Source of the DNA: Catellatospora bangladeshensis
GTDB taxonomy: Bacteria; Actinomycetota; Actinomycetes; Mycobacteriales; Micromonosporaceae
Direction: 5' to 3'
DNA length: 64,000 nucleotides
NCBI RefSeq assembly: GCF_016862575.1
Contig: NZ_BONF01000042.1
Location: forward strand, 56,453 to 120,452
A model generated the notes under the pieces. It made no database searches. It had not been told where the DNA came from and saw only the letters and a list, made by a program, of their open reading frames with translations. This document shows, in pieces, positions 1-8,167 of the stretch. Every line of letters begins with the position of its first letter. Positions within the stretch are counted from its first letter, which is position 1. Made by a program: the position numbers and the translations under genes.

Positions 1-396
1 GGCCTTGGCGGCGCGGGCGTCGAGCTTGGCCTTGACGCCGTCGAGCTGGGCGAGGCTGCGGGTCACCAGGGCGGGCACGGCGCCCGCCGCGCGGGCCTGA
101 GCGGCGCCGGCCTCGTCGAGCACACCGACCTTGAGGCGGCCGTCGGCGGGCGAGAACCACGCTCCGGCGAAGCGGGCGCCGAGGCGCTCGCGTACGGCCC
201 GCTCGACGACGGGTGCGGCGGCCTCGTGGGCCTGGCGGACGCGGGCCTGGTCGGCGGTGAGGCCGAGGTCGCGTTGCAGCGCCTGCTGCATGGAAGCGGC
301 GGGGGCGATGTCGGTGGCGGGGGCGGCCGATGCGGGTATGGGGGCGGCCAGCGCCACGGCGAGCACCGCCGCGCCGGTCAGCGCAGTGACTCTCAC
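1..396 (-). CDS. Secreted S1-family (streptogrisin/alpha-lytic type) protease, N-terminal part only
   Basis: The reading frame runs off the left edge without a stop, so only the first 132 codons are seen. A GTG start with GGAGG six bases upstream opens a signal peptide (MRVTALTGAAVLAVALAAP, Ala-rich, cleavage near ASAA at residues 22-26). The next residues (MQQALQRDLGLTADQARVR, then AGAWFSPADGRLKVGV) resemble the prodomain of alpha-lytic/streptogrisin endopeptidases. These are secreted as zymogens whose prodomain acts as folding chaperone. The catalytic domain lies outside the window, so the assignment rests on the prodomain alone. The gene has a strong promoter with an overlapping palindromic operator (430-479). 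Confidence 0.72.
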   Translation of the reverse strand, partial: MRVTALTGAAVLAVALAAPIPASAAPATDIAPAASMQQALQRDLGLTADQARVRQAHEAAAPVVERAVRERLGARFAGAWFSPADGRLKVGVLDEAGAAQARAAGAVPALVTRSLAQLDGVKAKLDARAAKA

Positions 397-429
397 GTCA
401 GTCCTCCGGGGGTGGGACGGATCAGGGCG

Positions 430-443
430 TGAGAGCGCTCTCA
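430..443. promoter_or_regulatory. CebR-like (LacI-family) palindromic operator
   Basis: TGAGAGCGCTCTCA is a perfect 14-bp palindrome. It closely resembles the CebR operator TGGGAGCGCTCCCA that controls cellulose-utilisation genes in actinomycetes. It lies 8 bases after the -10 box of the protease promoter and 33 bases before the start codon, over the expected transcription start, where a repressor would block transcription. That a LacI-family sugar regulator binds here is inference. Confidence 0.65.
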
Positions 444-451
444 AAAAGGAG

Positions 452-479
452 ACTTTACTGTCCGGTCACGTGAAGTCAA
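452..479 (-). promoter_or_regulatory. Sigma-70 type promoter of the protease gene
   Basis: On the minus strand TTGACT (474-479), a 16-base spacer and TAAAGT (452-457) form a near-consensus housekeeping promoter, unusually strong for this GC-rich DNA. The palindrome at 430-443 follows directly. Confidence 0.6.
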
Positions 480-660
480 TAGATGTGAATCGATTACTCT
501 CTGTAGGCCGGCGGCCACGGTGGATGCGGGGGCTGCATGGTGCCGGGGTCGACGGCCTGCCCGCTGCGGCCGGGTGGGGAGAGCGATTTCAGGAGCGCGC
601 CGACGAGGGGGTGGCGGGGCTGGTGCGAGGGCTCACCCCGCATCCGGCATCGAGCCCCGC

Positions 661-1533
661 TCAGGGCGCGGGGAAGGCGTCGCGGGCGCGGGAGAAGACG
701 GTGCGCGGGGGGTCGGCGGAGGTGTCCTCGTCGTCGGCGAGGGCGACCAGGGTCGCGTTGAGCGCCACGTCGGCGAGCCGGAGCAGCTCCGCCGGGGGCA
801 CATTGTCGCGCAGGTAGTCGAACTCCTCTTCCTCCTCCAGCTCGGCGTGCTCGACCAAGGCGTCGCGCAGGTTGGCCAGCTTCGTGGTGAAGTCGTCGTG
901 CTCCAGGCCCAGCTCGTGCAGCTCCTGCAGGTCCAGCTCGGCCTGGTCCTCTTCCTCGGTGCGGGCGTCGACGACCGCGTCGCCGTCGGTCAGCCTGGCC
1001 CGGGCCAGCGGGTGCACCAGCAGCTGCTCGATGCTCTCGTGCACGGCGAGCAGGCGTACCAGCCGGTCGAACTGCGCCCGCCGGTGCGGGCCGCGCGCGC
1101 GGCCCAGCTCGACGAACAGGTCGGCGATCTCCTCGTGCTGGGCCAGCAGCAGGTCGATCACGTCGTCGTCGCGGTCCAGGTCGGGCAGCTCGACCCCGGG
1201 TGCGGACGGCACCCGCTTGGCCGGGCGCACCGGCGCCTGCGCCCGCGACGACGGCGCGTTGTCGCCCGGCGGCACCAGGCTCTTCTTGCCCGTGGCGACC
1301 TTCGCCGTGGAGCGGGCGCGCTGGTCGGAGTGCATCGTCTTGAACAGCTCACGCACCAGCTCGTCCTTGCGCATGGCCGAGGTGCCGGTGACGCCCGCCT
1401 CGCGCAGTAACGCGCGCAGCTCCTTGACCTTCAGCCGGTACACGTCGGCCTCGCTGCGCCCCGCGGCGCCCGGCTCCGGCCGGGGCTGCTCGGGCTCGGG
1501 CCGCTCGTCGCCGGCCGCATCGCGCTGCGCCAT
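661..1533 (-). CDS. Hemerythrin HHE domain protein with Rho_N/SAP-like N-terminus
   Basis: This is a 290-residue protein. Residues about 34-63 (LKVKELRALLREAGVTG, then KDELVREL) form a Rho N-terminal/SAP-like helix pair often used to touch nucleic acid. A basic, disordered linker follows. Residues about 125-270 are a hemerythrin-like four-helix bundle with spaced iron ligands: QHEEI, VHES followed by VHP, and EHDDF followed by EHAELEEEEEF. Such domains bind a di-iron site and sense or carry oxygen, NO or redox signals. The start is an ATG; the cytoplasmic protein has no signal peptide. A second hemerythrin with another basic tail lies at 59422. Partner and ligand are unknown. Confidence 0.8.
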   Translation of the reverse strand: MAQRDAAGDERPEPEQPRPEPGAAGRSEADVYRLKVKELRALLREAGVTGTSAMRKDELVRELFKTMHSDQRARSTAKVATGKKSLVPPGDNAPSSRAQAPVRPAKRVPSAPGVELPDLDRDDDVIDLLLAQHEEIADLFVELGRARGPHRRAQFDRLVRLLAVHESIEQLLVHPLARARLTDGDAVVDARTEEEDQAELDLQELHELGLEHDDFTTKLANLRDALVEHAELEEEEEFDYLRDNVPPAELLRLADVALNATLVALADDEDTSADPPRTVFSRARDAFPAP

Positions 1534-1741
1534 CCGCGCTCACCTCACAGAAAGTCCGTTTCGTCACCATCCTGACGGAAACGACGGTCCGGCCGGGCCG
1601 AAATGGCGGCAGAGGCACCCGGAAGCGGACCGCGACCTCCGGCGGCCGGAGGAGGCACGCGAGCCGCATGCCCGGTTCGCGGCCTTGCCCCGACCGTCGT
1701 GGTCGGACAGCATGAGCCCCACGACATCGACGGGGGACGCC

Positions 1742-2533
1742 ATGAACGCTGCCGGGAACCGGAACCGAGCCGCTCGCCGCGCGGGGGTGATCGCGCTCTG
1801 CGCCGCCGCGTACACCCTGGTCGTGCTGCTGGTGCCGAGCGGGCCCGCCGTCTTCGCCGACCACTGGGCCTCGCTCTACGGCCCCGGGCACTGGGCGCTG
1901 TGGGCGATCCTCACCGGCAGCGGCCTGATCCTGCTGGCCGGCCGTCCCGCCCTCGCGGGTGCCGCCGCGACCGCGGGTGTGCTCGCCACCGTGCAGCTGG
2001 GTGGGACCGGCATCTGGGCGGTGCGCCACTGGGAGCCGTTCACCGGCATGGGCGGGCGCGGTGAGCCCCTGCTCGGCATCCTCCGGCCGCTGGCCGCGGG
2101 GCTCGCCGTCGCCTGCGCCGCCGCGGTCGTGGCCTGCGCGCTGGCCGTGCTGCGCACCGGCGCGTGGCAGCCCGCCGCCGGACCTCGCCGGTGGCTGCCC
2201 GTCGGCGCCGGGGCGCTGCTCGCGGCCGGGTTCCCGGTCGCGCTGCTGGGCGGTCTGACCCCGATCACCCTGCTCGGCACGTACGGGCTGCTGTTCAGCC
2301 TGCCGTGGGGCCTCGCCGTGGCGGCGACCGGCCTGCTGCGCCGCGACGCCGCGATCAGCGCGGGCGTCATGGCGACCGTCGGCCCGCTCGCCGTCGCGGG
2401 CTGGAACCTCGCCTGGGACGTGTTCTACGGCGGCGGCTGGCAGTGGTACCTGCTTCCGCTGCTCGCCGCGGCCCTGCTGGCCGCCGTCGCGACGGCCCTC
2501 CCGATGCGGCGCGCCCGGCCCGCCCGGCCGTGA
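1742..2533 (+). CDS. Polytopic membrane protein of unknown function
   Basis: This 263-residue protein is nearly all hydrophobic. About seven membrane segments are visible (for example residues 14-32, 46-62, 68-86, 112-134, 148-170, 180-196 and 228-250), separated by short Arg/Pro-rich loops. The ATG is preceded by GGGGGA at good spacing; an in-frame ATG 30 bases upstream is less likely. It ends at a basic tail (RRARPARP). I do not recognise a named family. It stands alone and faces thymidine kinase across a hairpin. Confidence 0.7.
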   Translation: MNAAGNRNRAARRAGVIALCAAAYTLVVLLVPSGPAVFADHWASLYGPGHWALWAILTGSGLILLAGRPALAGAAATAGVLATVQLGGTGIWAVRHWEPFTGMGGRGEPLLGILRPLAAGLAVACAAAVVACALAVLRTGAWQPAAGPRRWLPVGAGALLAAGFPVALLGGLTPITLLGTYGLLFSLPWGLAVAATGLLRRDAAISAGVMATVGPLAVAGWNLAWDVFYGGGWQWYLLPLLAAALLAAVATALPMRRARPARP

Positions 2534-2539
2534 CCGGAA

Positions 2540-2575
2540 CTCCCTGCCACCTCGCCGGAGCGGCACGGCAGGGAG
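2540..2575. terminator. Hairpin between convergent genes
   Basis: CTCCCTGCC (2540-2548) pairs with GGCAGGGAG (2567-2575) across an 18-base loop. It sits between the converging stops at 2533 and 2584 and can serve both strands. Confidence 0.5.
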
Positions 2576-2583
2576 CCGGACGG

Positions 2584-3258
2584 TCAGCGGCCGAGGTCGC
2601 CGGAGCGGTAGTGGCGGCGGCAGAGGACCTGGTAGCGGACCTCGGCGGGGTCGGCGGCGGCGGTGTCGCCGATGACGACCTGCTCGCCCTCGCGGGCCAC
2701 CACGCCGTCCACGATCCGGGCGTTGAGCAGGCCCTCGCTGCCGCACCAGCACAGCACCTCGACCTGGAGCCGGTGCACCTCGTCGGCCAGCTCGAACAGC
2801 CGCTGCGCCGCCGGGAACAGCCGCGAGCGGAAGTCCGAGGCCAGCCCGAACGCGTACACGTCGACGTCGTAGGAGTCGACCAGGTCGGCCAGCTGCTCGA
2901 TCTGCTCGACGGTGTAGAAGCAGGCCTCGTCGCAGATCAGGTAGTCGATGCGGGCGCCCTCGGACCACTCCTTGCGCACCAGCGCGATCAGGTCCAGGTC
3001 GTCGGTCACCTCGACGGCGGTGTGGGCCAGGCCGATCCGGGTGGTGACCTGCGGGCCCATGGACCGGTCGTTGCGGGTCATGACCAGGCCGCGACGGCCC
3101 TGCCGGCCGTGGTTGTGGTCCATCTGCAGGGCGAGGGTGGACTTGCCGCAGTCCATCGGGCCCCAGAAGAACTTCAGCGCGGCGCCGTGGCGCAGCCTGC
3201 CGTCCCCGGCCGAGACACAGTGCGCGGGATCGGTCGTGGGTTCGTCAGCAGGCGTCAC
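2584..3258 (-). CDS. tdk: Thymidine kinase (type II)
   Basis: The enzyme phosphorylates thymidine with ATP in the dTTP salvage pathway in the cytoplasm. The 224-residue protein has a Walker A loop GPMDCGKST (33-41), the catalytic Asp-Glu in the ICDEACF segment near residue 110, a lasso/substrate region, and a zinc ribbon formed by CWCG near 168 and CRRHY near 214. These are the hallmarks of class II thymidine kinases. The GTG start gives about 25 residues before the P-loop, longer than usual, and no clear ribosome site precedes it. An in-frame GTG at codon 15 is an alternative. Confidence 0.9.
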   Translation of the reverse strand: MTPADEPTTDPAHCVSAGDGRLRHGAALKFFWGPMDCGKSTLALQMDHNHGRQGRRGLVMTRNDRSMGPQVTTRIGLAHTAVEVTDDLDLIALVRKEWSEGARIDYLICDEACFYTVEQIEQLADLVDSYDVDVYAFGLASDFRSRLFPAAQRLFELADEVHRLQVEVLCWCGSEGLLNARIVDGVVAREGEQVVIGDTAAADPAEVRYQVLCRRHYRSGDLGR

Positions 3259-3288
3259 GGAGGGGCAGCCTAGCGGCTACCCCTCCGT
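3257..3288 (-). terminator. Hairpin after the MFS gene
   Basis: ACGGAGGGG (3257-3265) pairs with CCCCTCCGT (3280-3288). It lies between the MFS stop and the tdk start on the same strand and overlaps the tdk start region. Confidence 0.4.
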
Positions 3289-3329
3289 CAGCGGGAATCC
3301 ATGAGCGCGATTGGTGTTGGTACGGCGTG

Positions 3330-4688
3330 TCAGAGGCGGTCCGGCGGCGTGTTGCCCGCCGCAGCGATCGCCCGTGCCATGGGCACCCTCAGCAGCAGCA
3401 CGAACCCGATGCCGAAGAACACGATCAGCGAGATGATCGCGACCCGGTAGCTGCCGGTCAGGTCGTAGGCCAGGCCGAACAGCAGCGGCCCGAACCAGCT
3501 GGTGCCCTTGTCCGAGATCTCGTAGAGGCCGAAGTACTCGCCCTCCTTGCCCTTCGGGATGAGCTGGCTGAACAGCGAGCGGCTCAGCGCCTGGCTGCCG
3601 CCGAGCACCAGGCCGATCGCGCCGCCGAGCACCACGAACGGCACCGCGTCGCCATACGGCAGGAAGTAAGCCGCGACCAGGATGAACGTCCAGCCGACGA
3701 GGCTGCCCAGCACGGTGCGCCACGCGCCGTACTTCTTGGCCAGGCGGCCCAGCAGCATCGCGCCCGCGAACGCCAGGAACTGCACCATGAGGATGGTCGG
3801 CATGAGCACGGTGTTGTCGAAGCCGAGCTGCTCGGAGCCGTAGGTGCCGGCCATCGCGATGACGGTCTGGATGCCGTCGTTGTAGATCAGGAACGCGATC
3901 AGGAACGACAGCGTCAGCGGGTACGCCTTCAGCCCCTTGAGCGTGTGCCCGAGCTGCTTGAACCCGTCGATGAGCACCGAGCCGCGCGCCTCGCCCGCCA
4001 GCGGGGGCCGGTTGCGCAGCCACAGCAGCGGGAACGTCGTGAACAGCGCCCACCACACACCGGCCGAGACCAGCGACCAGCGGGCGATGTCGCCCTGGTT
4101 CTCCTCGCCGCCGATCAGCACCACGATGACGTTGAGCAGCAGCAGCAGGCCGCCGCCGAGGTAGCCGGCGGCCCAGCCGCGGCTGGACACCCCGTCGCGC
4201 TCGTTCTCGTCGGCGATCTGCGGCAGGAACGAGTTGTAGACGACGACGCTCGCGCCGAACGACAGGTTCGCCACCAGGAACAGCGCGGCGCCCAGCGCGT
4301 ACCGCTCGCCGGTGAGGAAGACCAGGCCGCAGGTGGCGGCGGCGCCGATGTAAGCGAACAGGGCGAGCCAGAACTTCTTCTTCGCGGCCCGGTCGGCGAT
4401 CGCGCCGACCACCGGCAGCAGCAGCACCTGCAGCGCCACCGACAGCGAGGTGGTGTACGCGAACAGCGCCCCGGCCTTGAACGACAGCCCGAGCAGGTGC
4501 ACGTCGCCCGCCGCGTCCGCGCCGTTCTCGGCGATCGCGGTCAGGTACGGCCCGAGGAAGGCCGTGACGACGGTGGTGGAGAAGGCGGAGTTGGCCCAGT
4601 CGTAGAAGTACCAGCCGACACGCTCGCGTTTGGTGCTCGCGCCGTAACTCTCTTCGGGGGTGGGGGGTGCGCTGGTGTCAGCGGTCAT
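3330..4688 (-). CDS. MFS transporter, UMF1/Atg22-like
   Basis: This 452-residue integral membrane protein has about 12 membrane helices. The N-terminal signature RVGWYFYDWANSAFSTTV and the domain layout match the Atg22/UMF1 branch of the major facilitator family. Eukaryotic members export amino acids from vacuoles; the substrate of bacterial members is not established. The start ATG overlaps the stop of the upstream GDPD gene (TCAT at 4685-4688), so the two are translationally coupled and may handle a common lipid-derived or amino-acid metabolite. A hairpin at 3257-3288 follows. Confidence 0.82.
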   Translation of the reverse strand: MTADTSAPPTPEESYGASTKRERVGWYFYDWANSAFSTTVVTAFLGPYLTAIAENGADAAGDVHLLGLSFKAGALFAYTTSLSVALQVLLLPVVGAIADRAAKKKFWLALFAYIGAAATCGLVFLTGERYALGAALFLVANLSFGASVVVYNSFLPQIADENERDGVSSRGWAAGYLGGGLLLLLNVIVVLIGGEENQGDIARWSLVSAGVWWALFTTFPLLWLRNRPPLAGEARGSVLIDGFKQLGHTLKGLKAYPLTLSFLIAFLIYNDGIQTVIAMAGTYGSEQLGFDNTVLMPTILMVQFLAFAGAMLLGRLAKKYGAWRTVLGSLVGWTFILVAAYFLPYGDAVPFVVLGGAIGLVLGGSQALSRSLFSQLIPKGKEGEYFGLYEISDKGTSWFGPLLFGLAYDLTGSYRVAIISLIVFFGIGFVLLLRVPMARAIAAAGNTPPDRL

Positions 4689-5467
4689 TCGCGGTCCTTC
4701 CAGAGGCCACGGTGTGTGAAAACTTCCCGTAACACGTCGATGCGATCGGTCATGATGCCATCCACACCGAGATCAAGTAAGCCCTCCATCACGGCAGGAT
4801 CGTCGACCGTCCACACATGGACCTGCAGCCCCAGCGCGTGCGCGTGGGCGACGAAGCGCCGGTCCACCACCCGCACCCGCCCGAACATGATCGGGACCTG
4901 CGCCGCGACCGCCGACGGGGGCAGCGCGATCCGCCGCCGCACCCGCGAGGCCAGCCACAGCCGGGCCGTCTCCCGCTGCGCCAGCGACGTCGCATAAGCC
5001 GGTCCGGCGAGCTGCCGCAGCCGCCGCAGCCGCGGGTCGGAGAACGAGGCCAGCAGCACCTGGTCCGGGGTGGCGCGCTCGTGCACGACGGCGATGGTCG
5101 GCTCGACGGCCGCGTCGGCCTTGACGTCGATGTTGAAGCGGACCTCCGGCCAGGCGTCGAGCACCTCGTCCAGCCGGGGCACGGCCGCCGCCCCGCCCAC
5201 CCGCACGCTCTTCAGGTCCGCCCAGGTCATCGTGGCGACCGCGTGCGGATCCCCGGCGACCCGGCCCAGGGTCGCGTCGTGCAGGACGACCGCCACGCCG
5301 TCGCGGGTGGCGTGCACGTCGGTCTCGACGTAGCGGTAGCCCGCCCGCACCGCGCGGTCGAAGGCGCCGGCGGTGTTCTCGTCACCGGCGGCGGCGCCAC
5401 CCCTGTGGGCGAAGGCGAGCGGGGGCGCGGCGAGATACGGATGGGGTGGACCCTGCGGCGTCTCCAT
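4685..5467 (-). CDS. Glycerophosphodiester phosphodiesterase
   Basis: This enzyme hydrolyses glycerophosphodiesters from phospholipid turnover to glycerol-3-phosphate and an alcohol. The 260-residue TIM barrel begins with LAFAHRGG and continues with DENTAGAFDRAVRAGYRYVETDV. These give the catalytic His, the metal-binding Glu and Asp, and the second His in VVLHDATLGR. The C-terminal half has HVWTVDDPA and GVDGIMTDR as expected. No signal peptide is visible. I chose the ATG at 5467 because the family core starts just after it; a TTG at 5530 would add 21 residues. It is coupled to the MFS gene by a 4-base overlap. Confidence 0.88.
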   Translation of the reverse strand: METPQGPPHPYLAAPPLAFAHRGGAAAGDENTAGAFDRAVRAGYRYVETDVHATRDGVAVVLHDATLGRVAGDPHAVATMTWADLKSVRVGGAAAVPRLDEVLDAWPEVRFNIDVKADAAVEPTIAVVHERATPDQVLLASFSDPRLRRLRQLAGPAYATSLAQRETARLWLASRVRRRIALPPSAVAAQVPIMFGRVRVVDRRFVAHAHALGLQVHVWTVDDPAVMEGLLDLGVDGIMTDRIDVLREVFTHRGLWKDRE

Positions 5468-5617
5468 CTGCGAAAGCTTGCCACCCGGGGGTGCGTCCGC
5501 GTTGCCCCCATACTGACCGCTCGCCAACAACGGGCGACATCGGTGAGAATGTCCGCACCACCGCGTCGAAACGAATCGATCTTTCCGAGAGACATTGTGC
5601 CGTGAAGGGGTGCTCAG

Positions 5618-5845
5618 GTGGCCGAGGACGACCCTGTGGACTGGCTCCGCCGGCTGTCTCCGGTGCAGCGTGCGCTGCTGGACCGGCTGGCCGACGGCGC
5701 GACGATAGCCGCGGCTGCCGCCGCGGAGTACCTGTCGCTGCGCACGGCCAACCGCCGCATCGCCGACCTGCGCCAGGAGCTGGGGCTGGCCACCACCCGC
5801 GAGCTGGTCGCCGCCTACCGCTCGCGCCGCGTGCCGCCGCCCTGA
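5618..5845 (+). CDS. Small stand-alone LuxR-type helix-turn-helix protein
   Basis: This 75-residue protein consists of little more than a GerE/LuxR-type DNA-binding fold: LSPVQRALLDRLADGATI followed by AAEYLSLRTANRRIADLRQE, the recognition-helix region. There is no receiver, PAS or ligand domain. The GTG start lies behind GAAGGGG. Single-domain LuxR proteins act as developmental or stress regulators in actinomycetes, but the target is unknown. A GTG-poor, short frame leaves some doubt about the exact start. Confidence 0.65.
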   Translation: MAEDDPVDWLRRLSPVQRALLDRLADGATIAAAAAAEYLSLRTANRRIADLRQELGLATTRELVAAYRSRRVPPP

Positions 5846-5854
5846 CGCGGCCGG

Positions 5855-6625
5855 TCAGCGGGGGCTGCGCACGCGCGCGCGGCGGGTCTCGGCGGGCCGG
5901 GTCGGGTCGGTGCAGCGGGGCAGGCCGGGCTCGTCGGCGCGCAGCGGGACGAGCTCCGCGTCGATCGCGTCGATGATGCGGTCGGCGATGCGCTGCGCCG
6001 CGCCCGGCCGCTCAGGATCGACGCCGGACAGGTCGACGGGCGCGCCGACGTGCACCCGGACCCTCGGGCGAAGGCGCAGGTTCCGCCAGACCACCGGCCA
6101 CATGCCGGTGGGCGCGGCGTACGGCAGGACCTCGTGGCTGCCCCAGATCGCGATCGGGACGACCGGGGCGCCGGTGGCCAGCACGAGCCTGCCCACCCCG
6201 GTGCGGCCGCGCTCGGGCCACATCGCCGGGTCGAGGCCGATCCGCCCCTCCGGGTAGATCATCAGCAGCGAGCCCTCGGCCAGCGCGGTGACGCTGTCGG
6301 TGACCGCGTTGCCGGCGGTGGGCTCACCGCGGTCCACCTGGATGTGGCCCTGCCTGCGCATGAGCGGGCCGATCACGGGGGTGCGGAACAGTCCCGCGTT
6401 GGCCATGATCCGCGGATGCACGCCCAGCCGCCGGAACGCCGCGGCCGCCACGATCGGGTCGAACGGGCTGAGATGGTTCGCGGCCAGGATCAGCGGCCCG
6501 CCGCGCAGCCGCGCGGGCAGGTCCCCGGTCACCTCCAGACGCGCGAGCAGCCGCGTCACACCCTCGGCGAGCCACTGCGCGAAGCGCAGCAGCGGGGGCG
6601 GGGTCCAGGTCGGTGAGGGGCTCAC
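5855..6625 (-). CDS. 1-acylglycerol-3-phosphate acyltransferase (PlsC family)
   Basis: Members transfer an acyl chain to lysophosphatidate or a related acceptor at the inner membrane. In this 256-residue protein block I is NHLSPFD (catalytic His and Asp), block III is IYPEGRIG (the FPEGTR equivalent), and VVPIAIWGSHEVLPY forms block IV. The chosen GTG at 6625 has CAGGAT upstream and gives a normal N-terminus (SPSPTWTPPPLLRFAQWL). Longer frames reach into the divergent cydA promoter. The C-terminal 20 residues are Arg/Pro-rich and not conserved. Confidence 0.85.
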   Translation of the reverse strand: MSPSPTWTPPPLLRFAQWLAEGVTRLLARLEVTGDLPARLRGGPLILAANHLSPFDPIVAAAAFRRLGVHPRIMANAGLFRTPVIGPLMRRQGHIQVDRGEPTAGNAVTDSVTALAEGSLLMIYPEGRIGLDPAMWPERGRTGVGRLVLATGAPVVPIAIWGSHEVLPYAAPTGMWPVVWRNLRLRPRVRVHVGAPVDLSGVDPERPGAAQRIADRIIDAIDAELVPLRADEPGLPRCTDPTRPAETRRARVRSPR

Positions 6626-6734
6626 GGTCGAAGATCCTGCCACGAGGTCGCCCAACTCCCCTACCACAGGCCCGTGACCTGCGTATGGTCGCCAAAAGGG
6701 GGATCGATACACGCGCGTGTGGGGAGCGCTGGGC

Positions 6735-8153
6735 ATGGACGCGACGGAGCTGGCCCGCTGGCAGTTCGGCATCACGACCGTCTACCACTTCCTGTTCGTG
6801 CCGATCACCATCGGGCTGTCGTTCCTGGTCGCCGGGATGCAGACGGCCTGGATGCGGACCGGCGACGACAAGTGGCTGAAGCTGACGAAGTTCTACGGCA
6901 AGCTGTTTTTGATCAACTTCGCGATGGGGGTCGTCACCGGCATCGTGCAGGAGTTCCAGTTCGGCATGAACTGGAGCGTGTACTCGCGCTTCGTCGGCGA
7001 CATCTTCGGCGCGCCGCTGGCCATGGAGGCGCTGCTGGCGTTCTTCCTGGAGTCGACCTTCCTCGGCCTGTGGATCTTCGGCTGGGAGCGGCTGCCCAAG
7101 AAGATCCACCTGGCCTGCATCTGGATCGTGGCGATCGGCACCGTGCTCAGTGCCGCGTTCATCCTCGCCGCGAACTCCTGGATGCAGCACCCGGTCGGTT
7201 ACAAGATCAATCCGGAGCGGGGGCGGGCCGAACTCACCGACTTCATGGCCGTGCTGACCAACAAGGTCGCCCTGATCACCATCCCGCACACGATCGCCGG
7301 GGCGTTCATGACCGCGGGCGCACTGGTCGCCGCCGTGGCCATGTGGCACCTGGTGCGCCGTCCCGGCAAGGACACCGCGGCGTTCCGGGGCGCGGTGAAG
7401 CTCGGGTCCTGGACCACGCTGATCTCCATGGCCGCCCTGCTGGTCACCGGTGACATCCAGGGCAAGATCATGACCGAGGTGCAGCCGATGAAGATGGCCG
7501 CCGCCGAGGCGCTCTACCAGACCGAGCAGCCCGCGCCGTTCTCCCTGTTCACCATCGGCACCCTCGACGGCAGCCGCCCCGTCTGGTCCCTGGACGTGCC
7601 CGGCGTGCTGTCGTTCCTGGCCACCGGCTCCTTCGACGGCCGCGTCCAGGGCATCAACGACCTGCAGGCCGCCTACGTGCAGCAGTTCGGGCCCGGCCGG
7701 TACATGCCCAACATCCCGGTCACCTACTGGACGTTCCGCCTCATGATCGGCACCGGCGTGGTCGCCGCGATCCTCGCCCTGTGGGCGCTGTGGTCGATCC
7801 GCAAGGGCCGCGCCCCCGAGCCGGGCCGCCGCAGCACCCGCTTCCTGATGTGGGGCATGATCGCGCTGCCGCTGCTGCCGCTGGCCGCCAACTCCTTCGG
7901 CTGGATCTTCACCGAGATGGGCCGCCAGCCCTGGATCGTGTTCAGCCAGATGAAGACCGCCGTGGCCGCCTCACCCGCCGTCAGCTCCGGCGACGTGATC
8001 ACCTCCCTGATCGTGTACACGCTGCTCTACGGCGCGCTCGCGGTGGTCGAGGTGGGCCTGCTGCTGCACTTCGCCCGCGCCGGGCTGCCCGACGTGTCCT
8101 CACCGGCGCCCACCGAGCCGGACGAGGACCGCCCGCTGGCCTTCGCGTACTAG
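6735..8153 (+). CDS. cydA: Cytochrome bd quinol oxidase subunit I
   Basis: CydA carries hemes b558, b595 and d and the quinol site of the bd oxidase, reducing oxygen to water at high affinity in the plasma membrane. Visible marks are ARWQFGITTVYHFLFVPITI with the axial His near residue 19, the Q-loop GDIQGKIMTEVQPMKMAA, and FGPGRYMPNIPVTYWTFRLM. At 472 residues it has the short Q-loop typical of Gram-positives. ATG 6735 has GGGGAG upstream; a GTG 18 bases earlier is less likely. cydB follows after 14 bases. No cydDC genes are seen downstream. Confidence 0.96.
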   Translation: MDATELARWQFGITTVYHFLFVPITIGLSFLVAGMQTAWMRTGDDKWLKLTKFYGKLFLINFAMGVVTGIVQEFQFGMNWSVYSRFVGDIFGAPLAMEALLAFFLESTFLGLWIFGWERLPKKIHLACIWIVAIGTVLSAAFILAANSWMQHPVGYKINPERGRAELTDFMAVLTNKVALITIPHTIAGAFMTAGALVAAVAMWHLVRRPGKDTAAFRGAVKLGSWTTLISMAALLVTGDIQGKIMTEVQPMKMAAAEALYQTEQPAPFSLFTIGTLDGSRPVWSLDVPGVLSFLATGSFDGRVQGINDLQAAYVQQFGPGRYMPNIPVTYWTFRLMIGTGVVAAILALWALWSIRKGRAPEPGRRSTRFLMWGMIALPLLPLAANSFGWIFTEMGRQPWIVFSQMKTAVAASPAVSSGDVITSLIVYTLLYGALAVVEVGLLLHFARAGLPDVSSPAPTEPDEDRPLAFAY

Positions 8154-8167
8154 GAGGACGCCGCCTC

